From: DASUPK01 sp963795665
GTDB lineage: Bacteria; Actinomycetota; Thermoleophilia; Solirubrobacterales; 70-9
Assembly: GCA_963795665.1 (NCBI GenBank)
Contig: CAWCIP010000027.1
Span: forward strand, 186,001 to 250,000
Reading direction: 5' to 3'
Length of the DNA: 64,000 nt
Shown here: in pieces, positions 35,785-44,467 of the stretch
Position numbering within the stretch: position 1 is the first letter of the stretch
Layout of the letters: each line of letters opens with the position of its first letter
Made by a program: the position numbers and the translations under genes
The notes under the pieces: generated by a model
Told to the model about the DNA's origin: nothing
Seen by the model: only the letters and a program-made list of their open reading frames with translations
Databases searched by the model: none

Positions 35785-36615
35785 TTCCGGAAGTCGCTGG
35801 ATCTCCGCCTTCGACCGTTTGATCTCGGCCGACCCCTTGCTCGTTTTTCCTGGTTCGGTGCCACTGTCGACCCGACCCGTTCCTCGGGCAGGTCGGCCGG
35901 GTCGGTCCGCCGGCCGCCGGCGGGCTGCCGGGGGTGGGTCTTGACCAGTTGCCCGCGGTGGAACAGTTTCACCAGCTGCGAGTCCGCCCGGGCGTCCAGC
36001 TGGGTGCCGATGTAGTCGCCGGGGACGGAGTACAAGCGCCTTGCCGATCTCGATGTGGAAGTCCCGGTGGACCTTCACCGACCGCAGCAACGGCACGTCA
36101 TAGGCAGGTGGGACTGGGAGCAGCGCAACACGTTCCAGGTCGTTGAACACCTCCAGCGGGCGGGCGTTGATCGTGCCGTGGATCCGCATTCCCGCCGTAT
36201 CGGTGCACCACTCGGTGGCGGCGGCCTGCGCGGAGTCGATGCTGTCGAAGGATTCGCCGGCGAAGAAGTTGCCGCGGACGTATTGGACGACCCGCTCGAC
36301 TTTCGGTTTGTCCTGCGGGGAGCGGACTCTCGCCGGATCGGTCGCGAAACCGGCGTGTTGCGCGTAGTCCAACCAGCCGATCGACAACCGGGGGTTCACC
36401 GGGTCCGCATCGGTGACAACGGGTTTCAGATTGTCCGGGATCAGGACCTTGAATACGCCATCGAAGAACGACCATGCCGCCTCGCACCCGGCGATCACCT
36501 CGGTCAGGGTCTGCGAGTACGACAGGTGCACGAACATGTGCCGGGACAACACCGCGGTGAAGATCAACGCGTGCACCTTCCGCCGCCGGCCGGTGTCGGT
36601 GTCGGTGATGAACAT
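35785..36615 (-). pseudogene. istA: IS21-family transposase IstA, truncated and frameshifted
   Basis: The minus strand reads HALIFTAVLSRHMFVHLSYS, FKVLIPDNLKPVV (second catalytic Asp), SPQDKPKVERVVQYVRGNFF (catalytic Glu) and a frame change at ~36035 to DYIGTQLDARADSQLVKLFH and RGQLVKTHPR, all characteristic of IstA. The N-terminal HTH and first catalytic Asp are missing. No istB or intact ends were seen. It lies just behind the last transfer gene, at the border to the cargo. Confidence 0.8.
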
Positions 36616-37127
36616 GGTGGTCTCCGGGGCTGAAAGTGGGGTGGCGGTCGCCGCTTGAGGGTCGTGGTCGATGGTCTGCCCGGGGATATGCGGTCTTCGC
36701 CTCCGGCGGACGCACGGCGCTCGCCAGAGGCGTGCCGGAGCACCCCGCCGGGATACGCAGATCGACCGATACCACGGCTGGTCGCCGAAGCCCATCCTTG
36801 GCCGAACGCAAGGGAAGAGTCCGATGACTACCACCGACGACCATGCGCAGCCGCTCGACCAGCAATCGCCGTCCTGAATCAGGCCTACGTCCGGGCACCA
36901 TCGCTCCCGTGCCGCCCTGGAGGTGTCAAGCACCGATTCCAATCCGGAATCGGTGTGACTGGTAGTCGGATGGTACGGCCCTACAATCCTGAAATCGGAC
37001 AAACTGGGTCGCTACGCGGGGACCGTGCTTAGACGCTGTGAGGTCGCTATGAATGAGCCCCCGGTCCGTAGGTTCGGGCTCTCGGGCGGTCGGGTGCTGC
37101 GCGTGCGCCCGACTCGTGATTGAGGCG
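36616..37127. other. Gap between the IS21 remnant and the LysR gene
   Basis: No gene supported. The open frames here have Arg/Pro-rich translations without ribosome sites. It may contain the scrambled 5' end of the IS21 remnant. Confidence 0.4.
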
Positions 37128-38045
37128 CTATCTCACAGATGCCAGGGTTTTAAGCGCTGCATCGGCTATGCCGTCGATGAGCGTACGAGTCTGTGTGCGT
37201 CGGTCCGATCGCCTGCTCACCGCGTAGAACCACGCGACCGGCACCCCGGTCAGTGGAATCATCCGCATCCCAGGAGCCAGCCGGTCGGCGTATCCCTGGT
37301 GGGTGGCAATCACCGACCCGGTGGCGAATGCCCGGTCTTGTGCGAGTGCTGGACCGAAAGTGATGGTTTCCGTCAGGGATGCTTCACGCATCGGGCGCAC
37401 GTCGCCGAAGCAGAGTTGATCCATCCAGTACGCAGGGGCGGTTGGATTGCGGATGATCGACAGATCGACGAAGGTCGAGATTGGAATCGATGGCGCGTCG
37501 GCCAGATGATGCCGGTGGGAGACGATCCCGAAGCGGTTCATCGGCGCCAGTCGTCGGCAGTCAGTGGCGACCGTGTCGACTTCTCCAGTGGTCCATATGA
37601 CATCGACGACGCGCTCGCGCAGCAGCGGGATCGGGTCAGTGTGGTAGGGGATGGCGACGACCCGGAGCGCAATGTCAGGGAGTTTTTGGTGCAGCCAACC
37701 TCGCACAGAAGCCAGCTCGCCGAATGTCGGGTACTCACCAACGGCTCCATGCACCCCCAGTGCCAGAGTCTGTTTCGGTTCAGCACGGACCTTGCGTCGC
37801 AGCGATCCGGCGTCGGCCAGCAACGGTTCGGCTCCGTCCACAAGCAGCGCCCCGGCCCTGGTCACGTCGGCGACGCCGGCGGGCCCGCGGTCGATCAAAC
37901 GGACTCCGAGTTGCCGTTCCAGCCGTTGCACCCGCTTGGTCAGCGCTGAGGTGGAGATGTGCATACGGCTGGCGGCTCGGCCGTAGTGCTGCTCGCGGGC
38001 GAGTTCAACGAAACTGGCCAGGCATTGGAGATCGAGATCCACCAT
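37128..38045 (-). CDS. LysR-family transcriptional regulator
   Basis: 305 residues from ATG 38045 (GTG 38042 is equally possible; GGAGGA is just upstream). The N-terminal HTH is textbook LysR: LDLQCLASFVELAREQHYGR, AASRMHISTSALTKRVQRLE, RQLGVRLIDR. The substrate-binding half follows (LGVHGAVGEYPTFGELASVR...). It is divergent from the SARP gene 102 bases away, a usual arrangement for a regulator controlling its neighbour; the ligand is unknown. Confidence 0.88.
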   Translation of the reverse strand: MVDLDLQCLASFVELAREQHYGRAASRMHISTSALTKRVQRLERQLGVRLIDRGPAGVADVTRAGALLVDGAEPLLADAGSLRRKVRAEPKQTLALGVHGAVGEYPTFGELASVRGWLHQKLPDIALRVVAIPYHTDPIPLLRERVVDVIWTTGEVDTVATDCRRLAPMNRFGIVSHRHHLADAPSIPISTFVDLSIIRNPTAPAYWMDQLCFGDVRPMREASLTETITFGPALAQDRAFATGSVIATHQGYADRLAPGMRMIPLTGVPVAWFYAVSRRSDRRTQTRTLIDGIADAALKTLASVR

Positions 38046-38147
38046 TCCTCCAATCGAAGACACCCAGCACCGAAGTATCCGGCATATGTGACGGGCAACG
38101 CTTCCGGGATGCCGATCGGACACGGAACGAGGACGTAGGAGGGCGCC
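38046..38147. promoter_or_regulatory. Divergent promoter region of LysR and SARP genes
   Basis: A 102-base gap with back-to-back starts, less GC-rich than its surroundings around 38080-38100 (GGCATATGTGACGG). No operator could be fixed by eye. Confidence 0.4.
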
Positions 38148-39020
38148 ATGACCGACCGAGAGGTTGATCGTGAAGAACGCGGTGACGTCTCGGACGCGCC
38201 GCAGAGCCTCGGCGCCCTGGCGATCGAATCGGCGCGCACCGAACAGGACGTGACCCGCCTGCATTTGTTTGACGGGCCGTTCCTGATGGTTGACGGTCAG
38301 CGGCTCGATCTTCCGGATGGCGCCGGGCGCCTGCTGGTGCATGTGGCTCTCAGCGGGTCGCGGGTGTCACGCCGTTCGACGGCGGGTGCGCTCTGGGCGA
38401 TCGGCAACGATGTGCGGGCGGCCGGCAATCTCCGATCCGCTCTGTGGCGCCTGCGAAGCGCGGGGATCGACCTCATCCGATGCGACAAGCAGTCCCTCTG
38501 GTTAGCTGAGCACACGGAGGTTGACGTGACCCTGGTCAACGATTGGGCCGAACGATTGATCAATGGCCGGTACCGTCCGGAGGATCTCAACGTCGGCCGC
38601 TGGCTGGGTGATCCACTGTCATTGCTGCCTGGTTGGTATGAGGACTGGGTGATTTTCGCCCGTGAGCAGTTACGCCAGCGGTGGCTGCACGGCCTCGAGG
38701 CGCTGAGCCGGTGTCTGGTTAACGAGGGACGTCACCCGCAGGCGGTTGACGCGGCGCTCGCCGTCGTGGTGATGGACCCGCTGCGGGAAAGCGCCCAGCG
38801 CGTTCTGATTGAGGCACACCTCGCCGAAGGGAATGTGGCTGAGGCCCGCCGGAGCTTCCGCCTTTACGGGGAGAGGGTTCGACGGGAACTGGGCGTGGCA
38901 CCGAGCCGCGAACTGCGGGCACTTCTCGCTACTCCTGAGGGCTCGCGACCGCCGGTAGCCCAAACAGATGACTTGGGCCGGTCGTTTCGCGCTGACACTC
39001 GCCCACCTGCGAACGTCTAG
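38148..39020 (+). CDS. SARP-like transcriptional regulator with BTAD domain
   Basis: 290 residues from ATG 38148 after GGAGG. The order is a winged-helix-like part (RLHLFDGPFLMVDGQRLDLP, RRSTAGALWAIGNDVRAAGN, LRSALWRLR) then the bacterial transcriptional activator domain (YEDWVIFAREQLRQRWLHGL, LEALSRCLV, RESAQRVLIEAHLAEGN, RLYGERVRRELGVAPSRELR). SARPs activate actinobacterial secondary-metabolite and other clusters. It stands directly before the unknown cluster at 39.3-48.6 kb and is the likely activator of it. Confidence 0.85.
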   Translation: MTDREVDREERGDVSDAPQSLGALAIESARTEQDVTRLHLFDGPFLMVDGQRLDLPDGAGRLLVHVALSGSRVSRRSTAGALWAIGNDVRAAGNLRSALWRLRSAGIDLIRCDKQSLWLAEHTEVDVTLVNDWAERLINGRYRPEDLNVGRWLGDPLSLLPGWYEDWVIFAREQLRQRWLHGLEALSRCLVNEGRHPQAVDAALAVVVMDPLRESAQRVLIEAHLAEGNVAEARRSFRLYGERVRRELGVAPSRELRALLATPEGSRPPVAQTDDLGRSFRADTRPPANV

Positions 39021-39214
39021 TTTCGCGGTTGCTCCCGCAGGAACCGGGAGATCCTGTCGAGCGCAGAGTCGATATCTGCCACCTGGACTCGCAGCGGAGG
39101 CCTTGAAGTGCCCCCGACATCGACGTGGAAGGTGAGTGTGATCAGGGGCCCCCAGGACTGCATCTCCAACCTCACCAAACAGAGCACGACGGATTCCTTT
39201 TGACCATTCGCCAT
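39017..39214 (-). CDS. Small hypothetical protein
   Basis: 65 residues from ATG 39214 (ATG 39241 also in frame). SVVLCLVRLEMQSWGPLITL then FHVDVGGTSRPPLRVQVADI and SALDRISRFLRE give alternating strands and a final helix, which looks like a real small domain. The stop overlaps the end of the SARP gene by four bases on the other strand. Family unknown. Confidence 0.45.
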   Translation of the reverse strand: MANGQKESVVLCLVRLEMQSWGPLITLTFHVDVGGTSRPPLRVQVADIDSALDRISRFLREQPRN

Positions 39215-39341
39215 GTGGTCAGTTTTTCGCGCGAACGTCACCGGTTCGTGATCACAACGGATCTGTGACGCAGCCGGAGACGCCCCGGTGACGACGACCT
39301 GACAACTTACTCGTCGTCAGCACCTAACTTGTGGAGGCGCC

Positions 39342-40478
39342 ATGTCGACGGCAATCACCAATGGATCTGGGATGCCATGGGGCGAGGCCAGCGGCGGCTG
39401 GGGCGAGTCCGAGTGGGAATCGCCCGAGTACACGCCGCAAGCCGGTTGGGCGCCGGAGGTCTGGCCCGAATCGGAACAGGAAGCGTGGCCTGAAACAGGT
39501 TGGGCGCCGGAAGGTGAGTGGGCGCCGGAAGCCTGGGGTGAATCGGAGCAAGAAATCTGGCAGGAACACGAATGGATGCCGGAGAGCTCAGCGGAGATGG
39601 AATGGGCGCCAGAAGCCTGGGGGGAATGGGAGGTTACGGAGGAAGCCGATCCGTTCCTGCCTGCTTTGCTGGCCGCTGCTCCCGCGTTAGCTGCCGCCGC
39701 TCCTATGTTGGCTCCGCTGGCAGGCCAGGCCGCGACGGCTGCTGCCGACGTGATGAGGGGTGTTATCGGCGGCGTTAAGGGCATGTTCTCTGGTGGCGGT
39801 CGCCGCCGGCCGTCGCGCCGACGACCTGCAAAGCCGCGTTCTGCCGCTGGCCACCCCGTACGCCCCCAGGGAGCCGCTCCCGCTGGTGGACTGGCTGCAC
39901 TGCTCGCCGGTCTGCCGCCGGGAGCCGCCGAAGCAATCCGGCAATTGGCTGGTCCTCTGGCCGCCGGTGCGGCGGCCGCCGCGCAGGCGGAGGCGTCGTT
40001 TTTCGGTAGCAACGAGTTTCTCGGCGAGGTCGCCGGGAGCGATCGGGCTTGGGATGCCGCATTGACCGAAGTATTGGCGGCAGAAGCCGCGCATACCCCG
40101 GACGAGCGGGAGTCCTTTACGCTTCTCGGGGCAGCACTCCCGTTGACGATCAGGATCATGGGCGGGCCAGCGGTTCATCCGCTGGTGCCTTCGCTGCTGA
40201 AAACGAATGTCCGCCTCATCCGATCGATGCGCGACAGCGGGCCGAACGGCCCTCAATTGCTCCGGCTCGTCCCGAAGATCAATCGAGATTTGGTTGCGAC
40301 CATGCGCGCGGCTTCCGACCGCGCCGGTCGGCCGTTGCCCCCGCGGCTGGTCCCCCCAGCCATGGCAGCAGTTGCCGGGAAAGTCATGACCGACAAACGG
40401 ATCACGGGTCCAGCGCTTGCGCGCAATGTCGCGATTCGGCAAGCCACCGTCGCGCCGCCCAGTGCTCGCTCCTACTGA
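39342..40478 (+). CDS. Trp/Glu/Pro-repeat protein with conserved helical C-terminal domain
   Basis: 378 residues from ATG 39342 (GGAGG upstream). Residues ~12-98 are an acidic, Trp-rich repeat: WGESEWESPEY, WAPEVWPESEQEAW, GWAPEGEWAPEAW, EWAPEAWGEWE. A hydrophobic Ala/Pro/Leu stretch (LPALLAAAPALAAAAPMLAP) and a basic linker (GGGRRRPSRRRPAKPR) follow. The last ~180 residues form a helical domain (LPLTIRIMGGPAVHPLVPSL, GPQLLRLVPKINRDLVATMR) shared with the next gene. I have seen such EWE-rich proteins in other bacteria as uncharacterised, often near peptidoglycan-binding proteins. No signal peptide. First gene of a compact row. Confidence 0.8.
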   Translation: MSTAITNGSGMPWGEASGGWGESEWESPEYTPQAGWAPEVWPESEQEAWPETGWAPEGEWAPEAWGESEQEIWQEHEWMPESSAEMEWAPEAWGEWEVTEEADPFLPALLAAAPALAAAAPMLAPLAGQAATAAADVMRGVIGGVKGMFSGGGRRRPSRRRPAKPRSAAGHPVRPQGAAPAGGLAALLAGLPPGAAEAIRQLAGPLAAGAAAAAQAEASFFGSNEFLGEVAGSDRAWDAALTEVLAAEAAHTPDERESFTLLGAALPLTIRIMGGPAVHPLVPSLLKTNVRLIRSMRDSGPNGPQLLRLVPKINRDLVATMRAASDRAGRPLPPRLVPPAMAAVAGKVMTDKRITGPALARNVAIRQATVAPPSARSY

Positions 40479-40493
40479 AGAGCGGGAACTCAA

Positions 40494-41189
40494 GTGAGCG
40501 TTCCGGGCGTGTTATTCGAAGCTCCCGCGGCTCATGGTGTCCAGAACCCTGTCGGCCGCGGGTGGGGTGGCGGTCGACAGGGTGGTTCTAGTCGGACGTT
40601 GCAGACATTGGCCCGCGCGTTGGCTCCGCTCGCGGCGCGGACGGTCACCGGAACAGTGCCGTCAATCGGTATTCCGGGCGACCACGACCCGCTTGCCGAG
40701 TTGCTCGCCGAGGCCGCGCAGGAGACGGCCGACGTACCGGGTGCTGGCGCACAGGGTGGACCCGCCGGGCTTGCTCTTGCTGACCGCATGGGCGCCCAGG
40801 CATCTGCCGCACCGAACGACTCCGAAGCTGCGGCGATCGTCGCGGGCTCGCTGCCAATCACCATCACTACGCTGGGCGCCGGCCCTGCGTTGCGGCCGGT
40901 TTTGCCCATTCTGGCGCAGGCAACCAGCCGACTGGTGGGCATCCTCTGGCAGGATGGCCCGCAGGGGCGCGCGCTCATCGGGGCGGTGCCGGCCATCCAC
41001 CGGCAGACTGTCATGTTGATCAGGGCTGCAAATCGCAGAGGAGAACCGATCGCCGGCCGGCTCGCGGCTGCGGCGATGGCCCGGGCGACCGAAAGGGTTC
41101 TGCGCGAACCGGAACTGCTTACGGCAGTGTCGACGTCCGGCGGGGCAGGGCGCGGGTGTGGTTGCAACAACGAGGCTGGTCGGACATGA
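40494..41189 (+). CDS. Paralogue of the helical domain of the Trp-repeat protein
   Basis: 231 residues from GTG 40494. It lacks the Trp/Glu repeat but repeats the C-terminal domain of the gene before it: LPITITTLGAGPALRPVLPI, LAQATSRLVGILWQDGPQG, RALIGAVPAIHRQTVMLIRA, with GEPIAGRLAAAAMARATERV. It ends in GCGCNNEAGRT with two cysteines. A heterodimer with the first protein is possible. The stop overlaps the next ATG (ATGA). Confidence 0.8.
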   Translation: MSVPGVLFEAPAAHGVQNPVGRGWGGGRQGGSSRTLQTLARALAPLAARTVTGTVPSIGIPGDHDPLAELLAEAAQETADVPGAGAQGGPAGLALADRMGAQASAAPNDSEAAAIVAGSLPITITTLGAGPALRPVLPILAQATSRLVGILWQDGPQGRALIGAVPAIHRQTVMLIRAANRRGEPIAGRLAAAAMARATERVLREPELLTAVSTSGGAGRGCGCNNEAGRT

Positions 41190-42490
41190 AGTCCGACGTC
41201 GCATCGCCGTCGGCCACAGGCCAGAAACACCCGCCCGCCCCGGGGGGGCGGTTGCTCGACAACTGGCTGGCCATCCAGGCGATCAATCTCGACCGCCAAG
41301 CAAGGTCGCTGCGGGCGTTCGGCGATACCGAGTTCGGTACCGGCCCGGCCTCGCCGAGTCCGGCCCAAATCGACGCTGTCAACACATTTGTCGCAACGCT
41401 ACGCGCGGGGGCGATCGCCGCGGCCGACCAAGTGACTGCGACCGTCGAGGCGGCCCGGCGAACGCCAGGCCCTGCCACCCTGCAACCAGCACTCGCCCGC
41501 AAGGACGCCGCGTTATCCCGGGTGCTGTATGTCGAGGCGATCTGGGACTTCTACCACGACATCTTCGTTCAGCGGCTGTCGTCCTTCGGGCCCCCGTTGC
41601 GGGCGGTCGACCGGATCGGCGCCGACTGCTACGAGGCGATCTACCCGCCGTTGGGTCGACCCGTCCCGCCGCTGCTGCCGTTCAGCTTTGCGGACGCCGG
41701 ATTCAGCCCTGCGACCTTTCGGCGGGGCGTCCCGCTAACTCGACTTCGCCAACACCCCAACCTGTTTCCACTTGTCACCATTCCCCAGCACCGGCTGTCC
41801 AACGTGTGGGCCCTATCCAGCGTGCTCCACGAGATCTCGCACAACCTGCAGGCCGACCTGGGCCTGTGGAACATCATGCCGGAACTGTTGCGGCACCGGA
41901 TGTCCGCCGAGAGCATCCCAGTCGGCGTTGCGGCGCTTTTCGCCCGCTGGCACAAGGAGATCGCCGCCGACCTGTACGCGTTGCTCCTCGGCGGTCCAGC
42001 CGTCGTGTCATCGTTGATGGATGTCGTAGGGCGGTCCGCTGATGTCACCGTGACGTTCGATCCGACGAGCGTGCACCCGACGCCGTACCTGCGCCCCTAC
42101 CTGTCCACCCACCTGCTTCGCCGCTTGGGCCTGCCTGTCCTCGCGGGTGAACTCGAGGGCGTGTGGCAGCGGCTTTATCCCGCCGGCCATACGGAGCTGC
42201 CACCGGAACTCCGGGCGGCGTTCCCCCGGGCCACCGAGATCGTAGTAGAAACAATGGTTTTCCAACCGCACGTACAGCACGGCGGTGCGGCAATGGCCGA
42301 TCTGCTGCCTTTCGGGCCCCAGCAACAGGAGGCGGTCGAGGAAGGAGGTCGGGCCTTGGCCGCCGGTCGGGAGCCGGACGCCCTTGCGCCGCGGTTCCTG
42401 ATCAGCGCAGCCCGGCATGCAATCGATCGACGGCTCGCCGAGCCGCAGCACATCACGGACATGTTCTACACCGCACTTGGGAGGCGATGA
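41186..42490 (+). CDS. HExxH metallopeptidase-like protein
   Basis: 434 residues from ATG 41186, four-base overlap with the previous stop. The helical N-terminal half is followed by LSSVLHEISHNLQADLG (HEISH, residues ~215-219) and ~40 residues later KEIAADLYALLLGGP, whose Glu/Asp could be the third zinc ligand as in gluzincin-like enzymes. Flanks include YLSTHLLRRLGLPVLAGELE. No signal peptide. I do not recognise the family; peptidase activity is inferred only from the motif. The stop overlaps the next start. Confidence 0.75.
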   Translation: MKSDVASPSATGQKHPPAPGGRLLDNWLAIQAINLDRQARSLRAFGDTEFGTGPASPSPAQIDAVNTFVATLRAGAIAAADQVTATVEAARRTPGPATLQPALARKDAALSRVLYVEAIWDFYHDIFVQRLSSFGPPLRAVDRIGADCYEAIYPPLGRPVPPLLPFSFADAGFSPATFRRGVPLTRLRQHPNLFPLVTIPQHRLSNVWALSSVLHEISHNLQADLGLWNIMPELLRHRMSAESIPVGVAALFARWHKEIAADLYALLLGGPAVVSSLMDVVGRSADVTVTFDPTSVHPTPYLRPYLSTHLLRRLGLPVLAGELEGVWQRLYPAGHTELPPELRAAFPRATEIVVETMVFQPHVQHGGAAMADLLPFGPQQQEAVEEGGRALAAGREPDALAPRFLISAARHAIDRRLAEPQHITDMFYTALGRR

Positions 42491-43308
42491 TGTCGAAGGC
42501 TGGATGGCTGGAACAAAACTCAGAGAGCAGGGACGGTGCTGAAAAGCCGCCGGAAGGGCCCGTCTCGAGGGCAAAGACAAAACCGGGTGCGGAAGATGCC
42601 AGCCGCAGTGACAACCCGAGATGGGAGGGCTGCAGATACGATCACGTTGCCCTCGAGGCGTCGGTCAATAAGCAACTGTCCCAGCTCGAGACGAATATCC
42701 ACGGTACGCTCACCCTTGCCCAGGATACCTTGAAGAACAGCATTGATTCCGTGGCCGGGACAGAGGACGCCCTGAGAAACACAGTAAATGCCCTGGCCAA
42801 AGAATTCCGGCAAGAAGCCAGTGCAAGCGAGAAGCGCCTGATGGACCAAATGGCTTTCTGGGCTGCGGCTTTTAGCGAGTTGATCACCACGCTGATTGCC
42901 GCGACCGAGAAGGGTATTGGCCACACCCTCGAAATGGCCAGTGACAAGACCCGATCACCCTACGCCACCGCGGGATCACAAAGTCAAGGGCGTGCCCCCA
43001 CCCAGGCTGCCGACACCTCATCCACCATAGACGAGGTGCAGGACGCCGTCAGGCGTGCACACAACGCCAAACCGGCTAAGCGCGCTCGAATATTGAGTGA
43101 AGCCATTCGGATGGTGGAACCGCTCACCAAGGGTGTTCTCGGTGATTCCGATAAGGTCCGGGCTCGGGTGATCGCGCAGGAATTGCGATACCTGCACCGC
43201 CTTTATCCAAAGGACTATGCCGAGGCAAGCGCCCTCGCTCGACACACTAACTCTTCGGCTGAGGGGAGCCACCGCCATGGCGTTCCGTCTGAACCGTCAG
43301 GCTACTGA
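42487..43308 (+). CDS. Coiled-coil protein of the unknown cluster
   Basis: 273 residues from ATG 42487 (or 42490). After a polar N-terminus, ~100 residues form an amphipathic coiled coil (VALEASVNKQLSQLETNIHG, TLTLAQDTLKNSIDSVAGTE, DALRNTVNALAKEFRQEASA), then FWAAAFSELITTLIAATEKG, a linker, and a helical C-terminal domain (AHNAKPAKRARILSEAIRMV). Base use is less GC-rich than in its neighbours. Function unknown. The 3' end overlaps the next start. Confidence 0.75.
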   Translation: MMSKAGWLEQNSESRDGAEKPPEGPVSRAKTKPGAEDASRSDNPRWEGCRYDHVALEASVNKQLSQLETNIHGTLTLAQDTLKNSIDSVAGTEDALRNTVNALAKEFRQEASASEKRLMDQMAFWAAAFSELITTLIAATEKGIGHTLEMASDKTRSPYATAGSQSQGRAPTQAADTSSTIDEVQDAVRRAHNAKPAKRARILSEAIRMVEPLTKGVLGDSDKVRARVIAQELRYLHRLYPKDYAEASALARHTNSSAEGSHRHGVPSEPSGY

Positions 43309-44449
43309 CAACACAGTGACACGGGAGCTGTCGATCCAGGCGCTACCCGAGCCTCCGGCGGTGCCTGACGCAGCGGCGGCTCGTATCGACTCGCTCGCTA
43401 GGATGGTCACCGGCGGTCAGCCGGTGCTCGACGCCCCGACACGGGGAGCCCGCTCGGCCGTGGACAGGGCATTCGCCCGGGCCCTAAGCCGGCCTGCGGT
43501 CGATGCTCCACCGGCTCTGACGCGATCGGCGAGCAGGCGACTCGCTAGTTCCGCGGCCACCTTCGGACCGCCGGATCGCACCCTGACTGTACGGCGCGTC
43601 AACGTGATCCCTGATCCGGCGCAAGCCGTGCTGATCGACACGTCCGGGGCGGCCATCGCCCGAGCCCTGTCGGTTCTGGGCGAGCTGCAGGTTGCACCCG
43701 GTCCGAATCAGCGCGAGATCGCCGCCATCGCGGCATCAATCACGCAGACCCTTGAGGATCTGCGGGCCGAGCTTGGTCGAGACGACGGTCCCCGCGAGCC
43801 ATATGTGGACGACCTGCTGCGCCGCCTCGGCACTCCCGACTTACAGCAGGGGGCGTCCATCGAAGATCTCAACACGTTGCTTGTATCGACCGTCGGACCG
43901 AACAGGGTTCCCCCTGACGGGGATATGCGGCAGCACACGGCGGTTCAGGTACTGCGCGGGATCGTGGGCGAGTTGTGGCAGGCGTGGAACCGCTACCGTG
44001 CCGATCGCAACCCGGCGGAAGGTACGACTCAGGCGCTAGCCCAGAACATCCGTCGTGCAAGCGTCCTCCTACGGATCATCGCCGACCGCCAGCAGGAATT
44101 GCGGCAGGCGTTCGAGGCGATCGATCTCACGGAGGCCGACCTCTCCGCGTTCCGTCTGGAAGCACCTGCCTTCATCAACGGGGAACCCGGAACCACCGTC
44201 GCCGATCTAATGCAGATGATCTCGAGTTTTGGGACCGTGCGTGGGCCGCGGCTCCTCGAGCGAGGTGATCAGACGGGACTGGGAGACGCTCAGGACGAGG
44301 CCGACGCCGTGTTCGCGTGGACCGATCAGGCGCTGTTCGACATCCGCACCGCTGTACCGGGTTCGGCGTTCCACCCGCTGTTCGACCACCGGGTCGACCG
44401 TCCACTGTTCAATCTGCACACCCGACTCCACAACCTCGCATCTCTTTGA
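43277..44449 (+). CDS. Unknown protein of the cluster
   Basis: 390 residues from ATG 43277 (GAGGGGAG upstream), overlapping the previous gene by 32 bases. Largely helical with long Ala/Arg-rich stretches (REIAAIAASITQTLEDLRAE, VQVLRGIVGELWQAWNRYRA, LAQNIRRASVLLRIIADRQQ) and a C-terminal part with AWTDQALFDIRTAVPG and FNLHTRLHNLASL. No motif, signal or membrane segment. Not recognised. Confidence 0.75.
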   Translation: MAFRLNRQATDNTVTRELSIQALPEPPAVPDAAAARIDSLARMVTGGQPVLDAPTRGARSAVDRAFARALSRPAVDAPPALTRSASRRLASSAATFGPPDRTLTVRRVNVIPDPAQAVLIDTSGAAIARALSVLGELQVAPGPNQREIAAIAASITQTLEDLRAELGRDDGPREPYVDDLLRRLGTPDLQQGASIEDLNTLLVSTVGPNRVPPDGDMRQHTAVQVLRGIVGELWQAWNRYRADRNPAEGTTQALAQNIRRASVLLRIIADRQQELRQAFEAIDLTEADLSAFRLEAPAFINGEPGTTVADLMQMISSFGTVRGPRLLERGDQTGLGDAQDEADAVFAWTDQALFDIRTAVPGSAFHPLFDHRVDRPLFNLHTRLHNLASL

Positions 44450-44467
44450 CCCGCACCGGAGGGCACC

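Noticed and set aside
33837..37002. Long frames of 661 codons (plus) and 704 codons (minus) across the NlpC/P60 gene
   Set aside because: Off-frame shadows of the hydrolase gene; only the part of the minus-strand frame at 36.0-36.6 kb is real, as an IS21 relic.
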